DNA of 64,000 nt from Streptomyces gilvus. Lineage in GTDB: Bacteria; Actinomycetota; Actinomycetes; Streptomycetales; Streptomycetaceae. The stretch is from the NCBI RefSeq assembly GCF_022513565.1, contig NZ_JAKWBE010000013.1, forward strand, positions 178,218-242,217, in the 5' to 3' direction. The translations under genes and the position numbers were made by a program. The notes under the pieces were generated by a model. That model saw only the letters and a list, made by a program, of their open reading frames with translations, was not told where the DNA came from and did not search any database. Positions 33,694 through 44,388 of the stretch are shown one piece after another; the first letter of the stretch is position 1, and each line of letters opens with the position of its first letter.

Positions 33694-36141
33694 GTGTCGA
33701 GTACGGACGTGCACAACGAAGCAGAAGACTCGGGACCCAGCGGCTACGCGGCGGCCCGGCTGCACCTCCTCACCGAGGGGGAGCGGTCCGGGCCGCCGCG
33801 CCGTGCGGCCCTGTCCGCGCTGACGGACGACTGGCTGACGGGGCTCTTCGCAGCCGGAGCCGAGGGGCTGCGCGGGGTCTCCCTGGTCGCCGTCGGCGGA
33901 TACGGGCGCGGCGAGCTGTCCCCGCGCAGCGACCTGGACCTGCTGCTCCTCCATGACGGCAGCGACAGCAAGGCGGTCGCCGCCCTCGCCGACCGCCTCT
34001 GGTACCCCGTCTGGGACCTCGGTCTCTCCCTCGACCACTCCGTGCGCACCCCGGGGGAGGCCCGCAGGACCGCCGGGGAGGACCTGAAAGTCCAACTCGG
34101 CCTCCTGGACGCCCGCCACATCGCCGGCGACCTCGGTCTCACCGCCGGTCTGCGCACCGCCGTCCTCGCCGACTGGCGCAACCAGGCGCCCAAGCGCCTG
34201 CCCGAACTGCAGGAACTGTGCGCCGAGCGCGCCGAACGCCAGGGCGAGCTGCAGTACCTCCTGGAACCGGACCTGAAGGAGGCGCGCGGCGGGCTGCGCG
34301 ACGCCACCACCCTGCGCGCCGTCGCCGCCTCCTGGCTGGCCGACGCCCCGCGCGAGGGCCTCGACGACGCCCGGCGCCGGCTCCTCGACGTGCGTGACGC
34401 GCTCCACCTCACGACGGGGCGTGCGACCGACCGGCTCGCGCTCCAGGAACAGGACCAGGTCGCCGCCGAGCTCGGCCTGCTGGACGCGGACACGCTGCTG
34501 CGCCAGGTCTACGAGGCGGCGCGCGTGATCTCGTACGCCAGTGACGTCACCTGGCGCGAGGTGGGGCGCGTGCTCAGGTCGCGCGCCGTGCGGCCGCGGC
34601 TGCGCGCCATGCTGGGCGGCGGCAAGCCGGTCCCCGAACGCTCCCCGCTGGCCGAGGGCGTGGTCGAGCAGGACGGCGAGGTGGTGCTCGCCCGCGCCGC
34701 GCGCCCCGAGCGCGACCCCGTCCTGCCGCTGCGCGCCGCGGCCGCCGCCGCGCAGGCCGGACTCCCGCTCTCCCTGCACGCCGTACGGCGCATGGCGTCC
34801 ATCGCGCGCCCCCTGCCCACGCCCTGGCCCGCCGAGGCGCGCGAACAGCTGGTGACCCTGCTCGGCTCCGGTCATCCGACCATCGACGTCTGGGAGGCCC
34901 TGGAGGCGGAGGGGCTGATCACCCGGCTGCTGCCGGACTGGGAGCGGGTGCGGTGCCGGCCGCAGCGCAACGCCGTGCACATCTGGACCGTCGACCGGCA
35001 CCTCATCGAAACGGCCGTGCGCGCCTCCGAGTTCACCCGCCGCGTCCACCGTCCCGACCTGCTCCTGGTCGCCGCGCTGCTGCACGACATCGGCAAGGGC
35101 TGGCCCGGCGACCACTCGGTGGCCGGCGAGATCATCGCGCGTGACGTGGCGGCCCGGATCGGCTTCGACCGCGACGACGTCGCCGTGCTCGCGACCCTGG
35201 TACGGCACCATCTGCTGCTCGTCGACACCGCCACCCGGCGCGACCTGGAGGACCCGGCCACCGTGCGGTCTGTCGCCGACGCGGTCGGTACGCAGGGGAC
35301 GCTGGAGCTGCTGCACGCGCTGACCGAGGCGGACGCGCTGGCCACCGGACCGGCCGCCTGGTCGTCCTGGCGGGGCTCGCTCGTCGCCGACCTCGTGAAG
35401 CGGGTCTCCGCGGTCCTCGCCGGGGACGTCCCCGACGAGCCCGAGGCCGCCGCGCCCACCGCCGAACAGGAACGGCTCGCCATCGAGGCGGTCGCCACGG
35501 GCTCACCCGTACTGTCCCTGCGCGCCCAGACCGAGCCGCCGGCCGAGGACCAGCCCTCCGGAGACCCCGAACCGCTCGGCGTGGAGCTGCTGATCGCCGT
35601 ACCGGACCAGCCGGGCGTGCTGCCCGCGGTCGCCGGCGTCCTCGCCGTGCACCGGCTGACCGTGCGCACGGCGGAACTGCGGGCGCTGGACCTGCCGGAC
35701 GGCGTCGAGGGCTCGGTCCTGCTGCTGGACTGGCGGGTGGCCGCCGAGTACGGCTCCCTGCCGCAGGCCGCGCGCCTGCGGGCCGACCTCGTACGGGCCC
35801 TGGACGGCTCCCTGGACATCGCGGGGCGCCTGGCCGAGCGGGACGCCGCCTATCCGCGCCGCCGGGGTGTCGTGGCCCCGCCGCCCCGTGTGACGGTCGC
35901 CCCGGCCGCCTCCCGGCACGCCACGGTGATCGAGGTGCGCGCCCAGGACGCCCCGGGCCTGCTGCACCGGATCGGACGGGCGCTGGACGACGCGAAGGTA
36001 CGGGTGCGCAGCATGCACGTGTCGACGCTGGGCGCCAACGCCGTGGACGCCTTCTACGTCACCACCCCCGAGGGCACCCCCCTGCCCACCGAGGAAGCTG
36101 CCTCGGTGGCCCGGAAACTGGAGGAGACGCTGCGGGGGTGA
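33694..36141 (+). CDS. glnD: PII nucleotidyltransferase GlnD (adenylyltransferase in actinomycetes)
   Basis: 815 residues. The nucleotidyltransferase domain (about 65-190) has AVGGYGRGEL followed by SDLDLLLLHD. A helical linker follows. An HD phosphohydrolase domain at about 460-580 has LLVAALLHDIGKGWPGDHS. Two ACT domains lie at the C terminus (LIAVPDQPGVLPAVAG and EVRAQDAPGLLHRIG). These modify and demodify the PII T-loop Tyr according to nitrogen status. GTG start with AGGAG about 9 bases upstream, 24 bases after glnK. Confidence 0.94.
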   Translation: MSSTDVHNEAEDSGPSGYAAARLHLLTEGERSGPPRRAALSALTDDWLTGLFAAGAEGLRGVSLVAVGGYGRGELSPRSDLDLLLLHDGSDSKAVAALADRLWYPVWDLGLSLDHSVRTPGEARRTAGEDLKVQLGLLDARHIAGDLGLTAGLRTAVLADWRNQAPKRLPELQELCAERAERQGELQYLLEPDLKEARGGLRDATTLRAVAASWLADAPREGLDDARRRLLDVRDALHLTTGRATDRLALQEQDQVAAELGLLDADTLLRQVYEAARVISYASDVTWREVGRVLRSRAVRPRLRAMLGGGKPVPERSPLAEGVVEQDGEVVLARAARPERDPVLPLRAAAAAAQAGLPLSLHAVRRMASIARPLPTPWPAEAREQLVTLLGSGHPTIDVWEALEAEGLITRLLPDWERVRCRPQRNAVHIWTVDRHLIETAVRASEFTRRVHRPDLLLVAALLHDIGKGWPGDHSVAGEIIARDVAARIGFDRDDVAVLATLVRHHLLLVDTATRRDLEDPATVRSVADAVGTQGTLELLHALTEADALATGPAAWSSWRGSLVADLVKRVSAVLAGDVPDEPEAAAPTAEQERLAIEAVATGSPVLSLRAQTEPPAEDQPSGDPEPLGVELLIAVPDQPGVLPAVAGVLAVHRLTVRTAELRALDLPDGVEGSVLLLDWRVAAEYGSLPQAARLRADLVRALDGSLDIAGRLAERDAAYPRRRGVVAPPPRVTVAPAASRHATVIEVRAQDAPGLLHRIGRALDDAKVRVRSMHVSTLGANAVDAFYVTTPEGTPLPTEEAASVARKLEETLRG

Positions 36142-36234
36142 CCTCGAAGGTGCCGGGCGGGGGCGATTGTCCTGCCGGTCCGGATACCCTGGAAGGCGCT
36201 CACACTGACCCCGACTCCGAGGACCGACGCCGCC

Positions 36235-37800
36235 GTGTTCGACACTCTCTCCGATCGCCTTTCAGCGACCTTCAAGAATCTGCGCGGCAAGGGGCGTCTG
36301 AGCGAGGCGGACATCGACGCCACCGCGCGCGAGATCCGCATCGCGCTGCTCGAGGCGGACGTGGCCCTGCCGGTCGTCCGGGCCTTCATCAAGAACGTCA
36401 AGGAACGCGCCCTCGGCCCCGAGCTCTCCGCCACGCGGTACCCCGCCCAGCGGGTCCTCGACATCGTCAACGAAGAGCTCGTCACCATCCTGGGCGGCCA
36501 GACCCGCCGGCTGCGCTTCGCCAAGCAGCCCCCGACCGTGATCATGCTCGCGGGTCTGCAGGGTGCCGGTAAGACCACCCTCGCGGGCAAGCTGGCCATG
36601 CACCTCAAGGAAGAGGGCCACTCGCCGCTCCTGGTCGCCGCCGACCTCCAGCGCCCGAACGCGGTCAACCAGCTCAGCGTCGTCGCCGAGCGTGCGGGCG
36701 TCGCCGTCTTCGCCCCCGAGCCGGGCAACGGCGTGGGCGACCCGGTCAAGGTCGCCGAGGACTCCGTCCAGCACGCTCGCACCAAGCTCCACGACATCGT
36801 CATCGTCGACACCGCCGGCCGCCTCGGCATCGACCAGGAGATGATGCAGCAGGCCGCGGACATCCGGGACGCGGTCTCGCCGGACGAGATCCTCTTCGTC
36901 GTCGACGCGATGATCGGTCAGGACGCCGTCAACACCGCGGAGGCCTTCCGCGACGGCGTCGGCTTCGACGGCGTGGTCCTCTCCAAGCTCGACGGTGACG
37001 CCCGCGGTGGTGCGGCCCTGTCGATCGCCTCGGTCACCGGCAAGCCGATCATGTTCGCCTCGAACGGCGAGAAGCTGGACGACTTCGACGTCTTCCACCC
37101 GGACCGGATGGCCGGCCGCATCCTCGACATGGGTGACCTCGCCACCCTGTTCGAGAAGGCGCAGAAGGAGTTCAGCGAGGAAGAGGCCGCGAAGATGGCC
37201 TCCAAGCTCGCCTCCAAGAAGGGCCAGGACTTCACCCTGGACGACTTCCTGGCCCAGATGGAGCAGGTCAGGAAGATGGGCAGCATCAGCAAGCTGCTCG
37301 GCATGATGCCCGGCATGGGCCAGATCAAGGAGCAGATCAACAACATCGACGAGCGGGACGTCGACCGCACGGCCGCCATCATCAAGTCGATGACCCCGGG
37401 CGAGCGCCAGGACCCGACGATCATCAACGGCTCCCGCCGCGCCCGTATCGCCAAGGGTTCCGGCGTCGAGGTCAGCGCCGTCAAGAACCTCGTCGAGCGG
37501 TTCTTCGAGGCCCGCAAGATGATGTCCCGCATGGCCCAGGGCGGCGGCATGCCCGGGATGCCGGGGATCCCCGGCATGGGCGGCGGTCCCGGCCGCAGCC
37601 GGAAGCAGCCGAAGAAGGCCAAGGGCAAGCAGCGCTCCGGCAACCCGATGAAGCGCAAGCAGCAGGAGCAGGAGGAGGCCGCGCGCCGGGCCGCCGCCGC
37701 CCAGGGCGGTGCCGTGCCGGGCGGTGCCTTCGGGCTGCCGGGTCAGCAGGGCGGGCAGGACTTCGAGCTGCCGGACGAGTTCAAGAAGTTCATGGGCTGA
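36235..37800 (+). CDS. ffh: Signal recognition particle protein Ffh (SRP54)
   Basis: 521 residues. The N domain, the G domain (GLQGAGKTTLAGKLAMHLK, DTAGRLGIDQEMM, SKLDGDARGGAALS) and the methionine-rich M domain (from about 310: MGSISKLLGMMPGMGQ, SRRARIAKGSG) are all present. The C-terminal tail is Gly/Met-rich and then basic (RSRKQPKKAKGKQRSGNPMK), ending KKFMG. It binds signal sequences and 4.5S RNA and targets ribosomes to FtsY. The stop codon is the first unit of a tandem repeat that continues for about 80 bases downstream. Confidence 0.96.
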   Translation: MFDTLSDRLSATFKNLRGKGRLSEADIDATAREIRIALLEADVALPVVRAFIKNVKERALGPELSATRYPAQRVLDIVNEELVTILGGQTRRLRFAKQPPTVIMLAGLQGAGKTTLAGKLAMHLKEEGHSPLLVAADLQRPNAVNQLSVVAERAGVAVFAPEPGNGVGDPVKVAEDSVQHARTKLHDIVIVDTAGRLGIDQEMMQQAADIRDAVSPDEILFVVDAMIGQDAVNTAEAFRDGVGFDGVVLSKLDGDARGGAALSIASVTGKPIMFASNGEKLDDFDVFHPDRMAGRILDMGDLATLFEKAQKEFSEEEAAKMASKLASKKGQDFTLDDFLAQMEQVRKMGSISKLLGMMPGMGQIKEQINNIDERDVDRTAAIIKSMTPGERQDPTIINGSRRARIAKGSGVEVSAVKNLVERFFEARKMMSRMAQGGGMPGMPGIPGMGGGPGRSRKQPKKAKGKQRSGNPMKRKQQEQEEAARRAAAAQGGAVPGGAFGLPGQQGGQDFELPDEFKKFMG

Positions 37801-37880
37801 TCGAGAGGTTCATGGGCTGATCGAGAGGTTCACGGGCTGATCGAGAAGTCCGTGGGCTGAGCGTGGACCCCATGGGCTGA
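37781..37880 (+). repeat. Five 20-bp tandem repeats starting in the ffh stop region
   Basis: Five consecutive 20-base units each end in GGGCTGA; three end in CATGGGCTGA. The first unit holds the last codons and stop of ffh. Units two and three differ by one base (TCGAGAGGTTCATGGGCTGA versus ...TTCACGGGCTGA), while later units have decayed. The repeats do not keep an open reading frame, because every unit carries a stop. Confidence 0.88.
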
Positions 37881-37982
37881 GCGCGGAGTCTCCATGAGAG
37901 TTGACGGGCCGCTCGTCAAGTTCATGGGTCGATTTCACCCGCAGCGCATGCCCGGGGTTGGTCGTTGTCGTAACGTCCGGTT

Positions 37983-40024
<2,042 letters not shown>

Positions 40025-40028
<4 letters not shown>

Positions 40029-40894
40029 GGCACGCGCGCGATCAGGTAGCGGAAGACGTTCGGCATCCACACCGTCCCGTCGCCGCGCCGGTACGGATGC
40101 AGGGCCTCCGTCAGCTCCTTGTCGACCTGGACCTGGTCCGTGGCGGTGATCGCCGCGTCGAAGAGGCCGGTGGACAGCAGCCCCCGCAGCGCGCTGTCGA
40201 CGCCGGCGTAGCCGAAGGGGCAGGAGACCCGGCCCGAGCCGTCCGGCTTGAGGCCGGCCCGCTGGGCGACCTCCTCCAGGTCGTCGCGAAGGGCGGGGCG
40301 CCAACTGCCCGCGCTGCGCAGCGGATCCGCCAGTCTGGCGGCCACCCGCAGCACGGACGACGTGGCGCAGCGTTCCGGCGGACCCCAGCCGGCGAGCACC
40401 ACGGGCGCCCCGCGCTCGACGAGCGGTGTCGCTGCCCGCAGCAGCCCGCCGAGCCCCTCCGAGTCGCCCGCGAGACACCCGATGGGCTCGAAAGCGGTCA
40501 CCAGGGTGTACGCGGGCGTCTCCGCGTCGCCCGCGGCCCCGACGTCCTCGGGCGAACCGTCGACGAGTCGTGTGTCCCCACGCGCGCGCGTACTCCCCGT
40601 CTCCGGGAGCAGCCGCTCCCGCGCGAGGGCGAGCCGTTCGGGCGAGCGGTGGTCGACACCGGTGACCGCGGCGCCTCTGGACGCCGCCATCAGCAGGGCG
40701 AGTCCGCTGCCGCAGCCCAGGCCCAGCAGCCGGGTGCCGGAGCCCACCTCCAGTCGCTCGTAGACGGCCTCGTAGAGCGGAACCAGCATCCGCTCCTGGA
40801 TCTCGGACCAGTCACGCGCGCGTGCACACAGGTCCACACGGGGTGTTGTCGTCCCCGTATGAGGCAGGTGCTGCCGCACGAGCGTAGGTGTCAT
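40025..40894 (-). CDS. Class I SAM-dependent methyltransferase
   Basis: 289 residues. The SAM-binding motif I is GTRLLGLGCGSGLALLMA, followed by AAVTGVDHRSPERLALARER (motif II acidic region). The typical fold continues to the C-terminal strand region VFRYLIARVP. The family resembles ubiquinone/menaquinone-type or natural-product methyltransferases, but the substrate is unknown. ATG 40894 was chosen because the conserved part starts there; longer frames upstream have poor coding character. It lies between ftsH and proS, convergent to ftsH with a 4-base overlap. Confidence 0.82.
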
Positions 40895-41057
40895 GTAAAG
40901 CGCCCCAATCCGCCGAGAGTTGCCGCTGTACCCGTTTCCGTGGCCCCCGTGACGTGCGCTCGCACTCCCCCCCGTATGCCAGGTAACTCCGCACTCGACC
41001 GCTCGTCCAGGGGTTGACGGTCCCCGGCTTGCGGCTTGACCGCGCCGGAGAAAAGAA

Positions 41058-41088
41058 TTCACATCCCGGCAATGTGCCCCCGTAATAT
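41058..41088 (+). promoter_or_regulatory. Candidate promoter giving a leaderless proS mRNA
   Basis: TAATAT, a near-ideal -10 hexamer, ends six bases before the proS ATG, and there is no Shine-Dalgarno sequence. TTCACA, 19 bases upstream of it, could be the -35. Transcription would start at or next to the ATG. ATCCCGGCA is directly repeated at 41063 and 41087. Confidence 0.45.
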
Positions 41089-41094
41089 CCCGGC

Positions 41095-42510
41095 ATGGCA
41101 AAGGCATCCGTGCTCGCTCCCCGGGCGGACGACTTCCCCCGCTGGTACCAGGACCTCGTCAACAAGGCCGAACTGGCGGACAACGGACCGGTGCGCGGCA
41201 CCATGGTCATCCGACCGTACGGGTACGGGCTCTGGGAGCGGATGCAGGCCGAGATGGACGCCCGGATCAAGGCCACGGGCACGCAGAACGCGTACTTCCC
41301 GCTGCTGATCCCGCAGTCGTACCTCACCCGCGAGGCGGACCACGTCGAGGGCTTCGCACCGGAGCTGGCCGTGGTCACCCACGCCGGCGGCAAGGAACTG
41401 GAGGAGCCCGCGGTCGTCCGGCCCACCTCCGAGACGATCGTCAACGAGTACTTCTCGAAGTGGGTGCAGAGCTACCGCGATCTGCCGCTGCTGATCAACC
41501 AGTGGGCGAACGTGGTGCGTTGGGAACTGCGGCCCCGCCTCTTCCTCCGTACGACCGAGTTCCTGTGGCAGGAGGGCCACACCGCGCACGCCACCTACGA
41601 GGAGGCACGCGACTTCGCCGCCCGTATTCAGCGGCACGTCTACGGGGATTTCCTGCGGGACGTCCTCGCGATGGACTTCGTCTCCGGTCGCAAGACGGTC
41701 AAGGAGCGCTTCGCGGGTGCCATCAACACCCTCACCCTCGAAAGCATGATGGGCGACGGCAAGGCCCTCCAGATGGTCACCAGTCACGAACTGGGCCAGA
41801 ACTTCGCCAAGGCCTTCAACACCCGGTACCTGTCGAGGGAAGGCAGCCAGGAACTCGTCTGGCAGACCTCCTGGGGCTCCACCACCCGGATGATCGGCGC
41901 CCTGGTGATGACGCACGGCGACGACGACGGCCTGCGCGTCCCCCCGCGGCTGGCGCAGATCCAGGCCGTCGTCCTCGCGGTCAAGGGCGACGAGTCGGTT
42001 CTGGCCAAGGTCCGCGAGATCGGGGACCTGCTGACGGCCGCGGGCGTCCGCGTCCATGTCGACGACCGCACCGACGTCCCCTTCGGACGCCGGGCCGTCG
42101 ACTGGGAGCTCAAGGGCGTGCCGGTACGGATCGAGGTCGGCCCCCGTGACCTGGAGAACGGCACGGCGATGCTGGCCCGGCGGATCCCGGGCGGCAAGGA
42201 GCCGGTGGCGATCGACTCCCTCGTACGACTGCTGCCGTCCGTCCTGGAGCAGGACCAGGCGCTGCTGCTGGCGCAGTCCCGCGCGCGGCGTGAGGCGCGC
42301 ACGGCCGACGTCACGACGGTCGAGGAAGCTGTCGAGGCGGCCGTGGCCGGCGGCTGGGCGCGCATCCCCTGGGCGGATCTCGGCGCGGAGGGCGAGGCCC
42401 GGCTGGCCGAGCACGCGGTGACCGTACGGTGTCTGGTCGGCGCCGACGGGTCGGTGCCGGAGTCCGAGGACGCACCCGGTAACGTCGCCCTCGTCGCGCG
42501 CGCTTACTGA
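41095..42510 (+). CDS. proS: Prolyl-tRNA synthetase, archaeal/eukaryal type
   Basis: 471 residues, the short type (ProS3) without the large editing insertion of the usual bacterial enzyme. Class II motifs are visible: motif 2 region NVVRWELRPRLFLRTTEFLWQ and motif 3 region GSTTRMIGALVMTHGDDDG. The zinc-domain portion is short, and the protein ends in a C-terminal Tyr (VARAY), as archaeal/eukaryal-type ProRS do. It charges tRNA-Pro with proline. Many Streptomyces also carry a bacterial-type proS elsewhere, so this may be a second copy; that is inference. Promoter and ATG arrangement suggest a leaderless transcript. Confidence 0.88.
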   Translation: MAKASVLAPRADDFPRWYQDLVNKAELADNGPVRGTMVIRPYGYGLWERMQAEMDARIKATGTQNAYFPLLIPQSYLTREADHVEGFAPELAVVTHAGGKELEEPAVVRPTSETIVNEYFSKWVQSYRDLPLLINQWANVVRWELRPRLFLRTTEFLWQEGHTAHATYEEARDFAARIQRHVYGDFLRDVLAMDFVSGRKTVKERFAGAINTLTLESMMGDGKALQMVTSHELGQNFAKAFNTRYLSREGSQELVWQTSWGSTTRMIGALVMTHGDDDGLRVPPRLAQIQAVVLAVKGDESVLAKVREIGDLLTAAGVRVHVDDRTDVPFGRRAVDWELKGVPVRIEVGPRDLENGTAMLARRIPGGKEPVAIDSLVRLLPSVLEQDQALLLAQSRARREARTADVTTVEEAVEAAVAGGWARIPWADLGAEGEARLAEHAVTVRCLVGADGSVPESEDAPGNVALVARAY

Positions 42511-42602
42511 TACGGCGCCCTTCCGCGGCGAGAGCGGCCGAAACGCCCCTTGCGCATCCGCGGAGCACAGCCGCACCGGCGCGTGGACGGCGGCTACGCG
42601 CC

Positions 42603-42626
42603 GGTACGTAGGTCTTGCTACGTACC
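42603..42626. promoter_or_regulatory. Perfect dyad between proS and the metallopeptidase gene
   Basis: GGTACGTAG and CTACGTACC form a perfect 9-bp inverted repeat with a 6-base centre (GTCTTG). It is followed at once by a second small dyad (TACCA/TGGTA) and then an AGGAG. It could be an operator or an RNA hairpin; no T tract supports termination. Confidence 0.6.
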
Positions 42627-42641
42627 ACCTTGGTAGGAGCT

Positions 42642-42701
42642 GTGAGGTTTCTCCGCAGATCAGCGCACCCGCCCTCGTCTCCACTCATCAGCGGCAACTG
42701 A
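42642..42701 (+). CDS. Possible 19-residue leader peptide
   Basis: A GTG with AGGAG five to six bases upstream opens a 19-codon frame (VRFLRRSAHPPSSPLISGN) ending in TGA. It lies directly after the dyad and about 70 bases before the metallopeptidase gene. It is too short for coding statistics, and no family is recognised. Three Arg and several Pro/Ser codons could make it an attenuator. It may also be chance. Confidence 0.25.
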   Translation: MRFLRRSAHPPSSPLISGN

Positions 42702-42771
42702 CGGGTACGTGCAAATTATTTGGGATGCCCCGGAATAGGAACACAGCGGCACCCCCGCTCGTTGTCATTAC

Positions 42772-43368
42772 GTGAGCACGACACAGACACCACCTGTTCT
42801 CGCCGCGGAGCTGGCGCAGGCGTGGGCCGACATTCAGCGGTACCACCCCGAGCTGCCCGACCTCGCCGCGCCAGAGTCCCTGATCGGAGAGTCGTCGTCC
42901 GCATGTGGGCACGAGCTCTCCTTCGAGCGACTGCTCCATGAGGCAGTCCACGGCATCGCCGCAGCCCGCGGCGTGCGCGACACGTCCCGTGCCGGCCGGT
43001 ACCACAACCGCAGATTCCTCGCGATCGCCGAGGAACTGGGCCTGGACCACCCCGAGGAACCGCATCCCAGCAGCGGCTTCTCGCTGGTCACGCTCAACCC
43101 CGAGGCCAAGCGCCGTTACCGCCCGACGATGGAGCGCCTGCAGCGCGCCCTGAAGGCGCACACGGCGGCGACCTCCGCGGACACCCCGAAGAGCTTCCGG
43201 GGACCGGCCGCCCGGCACGGTTCCTCCGGCGGCGGAGTGCGCGTGAAGGCCGTGTGCGACTGCGGGCGCAACGTCCGGGTCGTGCCGTCCGTCCTGGCCC
43301 AGGCCCCCATCGTCTGCGGCGGCTGCGGCAAGCCGTTCCGCATTCCGGAGGTCGTCGGCGCGGCATGA
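42772..43368 (+). CDS. Putative SprT-like zinc metallopeptidase with C-terminal zinc ribbon
   Basis: 198 residues. FERLLHEAVHGIAAARG holds an HExxH zinc-protease motif (HEAVH), and a third ligand His is plausible in AGRYHNRRFLAIAEELG, which resembles the GHxxxF part of SprT proteins. The C-terminal about 50 residues contain CDCGRNVRV ... CGGCGKPF, a zinc ribbon. SprT/Spartan-like proteases act on DNA-protein crosslinks; that role here is inferred from the fold only. It is widespread in Streptomyces just upstream of rpsP and usually called hypothetical. GTG start. A strong terminator follows, so it is not part of the rpsP operon. Confidence 0.6.
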   Translation: MSTTQTPPVLAAELAQAWADIQRYHPELPDLAAPESLIGESSSACGHELSFERLLHEAVHGIAAARGVRDTSRAGRYHNRRFLAIAEELGLDHPEEPHPSSGFSLVTLNPEAKRRYRPTMERLQRALKAHTAATSADTPKSFRGPAARHGSSGGGVRVKAVCDCGRNVRVVPSVLAQAPIVCGGCGKPFRIPEVVGAA

Positions 43369-43397
43369 GGGTGCGGCTGCTCGTGGCAGCCGCACCC
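43369..43397 (+). terminator. Strong terminator hairpin before the rpsP operon
   Basis: GGGTGCGGCTGC and GCAGCCGCACCC form a perfect 12-bp stem with a TCGTG loop directly after the metallopeptidase stop codon. It lacks a T tract but is very stable. Confidence 0.75.
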
Positions 43398-43642
43398 CCG
43401 CAGTGCCGTCGCGGACGTGTGCAGCCCCTGGGCACCCGGAGCGCCGGGTGCCCCTCAGGCATGCCCCGGACCACCCGACGTGAGCGACCCGCCGGGTGTG
43501 GCACAATGGCTAGCTGTACTCGACAGCCGCACAGGACCCCTCTCTCCTCCGGCTGACGCGTCCATCGGGCACTCGGGTACCGCAACCCCACGCGGCATTC
43601 TCGCCGTGCCCAACCACGTCAAATCCAGGAGAACCCACTCCC

Positions 43643-44062
43643 GTGGCAGTCAAGATCAAGCTGAAGCGTCTGGGCAAGATCCGTTCGCCTCACTACCGCA
43701 TCGTCGTCGCCGACTCCCGCACCCGTCGTGACGGCCGTGCGATCGAGGAGATCGGCAAGTACCACCCGACCTACAACCCGTCGGTCATCGAGGTGGACGC
43801 CGAGCGCGTGGCGTACTGGCTGGGTGTCGGCGCGCAGCCGACCGAGCCCGTCCTCGCCATCCTGAAGAAGACCGGCGACTGGCAGAAGTTCAAGGGCGAG
43901 CCCGCCCCGGCTCCGCTGCTCGTCGCCGAGCCGAAGAAGGCGCGCCCGTCGTTCGAGGCCCTGGGTGGCGACGACGAGGGCAAGGGTGAGGCGATCACCC
44001 AGAAGAAGAAGGCGGAGAAGAAGGACGAGGCTGCCGCCGAGTCCGAGTCGGCCGAGGCCTGA
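43643..44062 (+). CDS. rpsP: 30S ribosomal protein S16
   Basis: 139 residues; the first about 85 are the conserved S16 core (AVKIKLKRLGKIRSPHYRIV, DGRAIEEIGKYHP). The remainder is a Lys/Glu/Ala-rich tail typical of actinomycetes. It is first gene of the rpsP-khpA-rimM-trmD-rplS operon. GTG start with CAGGAG about 9 bases upstream. The 245 bases before it, after the terminator hairpin, must hold the operon promoter, but I could not fix the hexamers. Confidence 0.96.
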   Translation: MAVKIKLKRLGKIRSPHYRIVVADSRTRRDGRAIEEIGKYHPTYNPSVIEVDAERVAYWLGVGAQPTEPVLAILKKTGDWQKFKGEPAPAPLLVAEPKKARPSFEALGGDDEGKGEAITQKKKAEKKDEAAAESESAEA

Positions 44063-44064
44063 GC

Positions 44065-44304
44065 ATGCTCGAGGAGGCTCTCGAGCACCTCGTGAAGGGC
44101 ATCGTCGACAACCCCGACGATGTGCAGGTCGCATCCCGCAACCTGCGCCGCGGGCGCGTCCTCGAGGTCCGGGTGCACCCCGACGACCTCGGCAAGGTGA
44201 TCGGCCGCAACGGCCGCACCGCGCGCGCTCTGCGCACCGTCGTGGGCGCCATCGGCGGCCGCGGTGTCCGCGTCGACCTCGTCGACGTCGACCACGTCCG
44301 CTGA
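44065..44304 (+). CDS. khpA: KH-domain RNA-binding protein KhpA
   Basis: 79 residues. The single KH domain has the GxxG loop in GKVIGRNGRTARALRT, preceded by VEVRVHPDDLG-like strands. KhpA-type proteins are small RNA chaperones that often pair with KhpB. It starts two bases after the rpsP stop and has a GAGGAGG-like stretch within the end of rpsP. The position between rpsP and rimM is the family's usual one. Confidence 0.93.
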   Translation: MLEEALEHLVKGIVDNPDDVQVASRNLRRGRVLEVRVHPDDLGKVIGRNGRTARALRTVVGAIGGRGVRVDLVDVDHVR

Positions 44305-44388
44305 CGCCGAAACGCAGCACCGGCTCGGGCCGGGGAGGGCCACTGGGCCGTCCCCGGCCCGTAGTCGTATGACAGGAGATCCTGAGAA

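Noticed and set aside
42511..42771. T-box or other riboswitch near proS
   Set aside because: proS reads away from this region, and no T-box motif or known aptamer core was seen.
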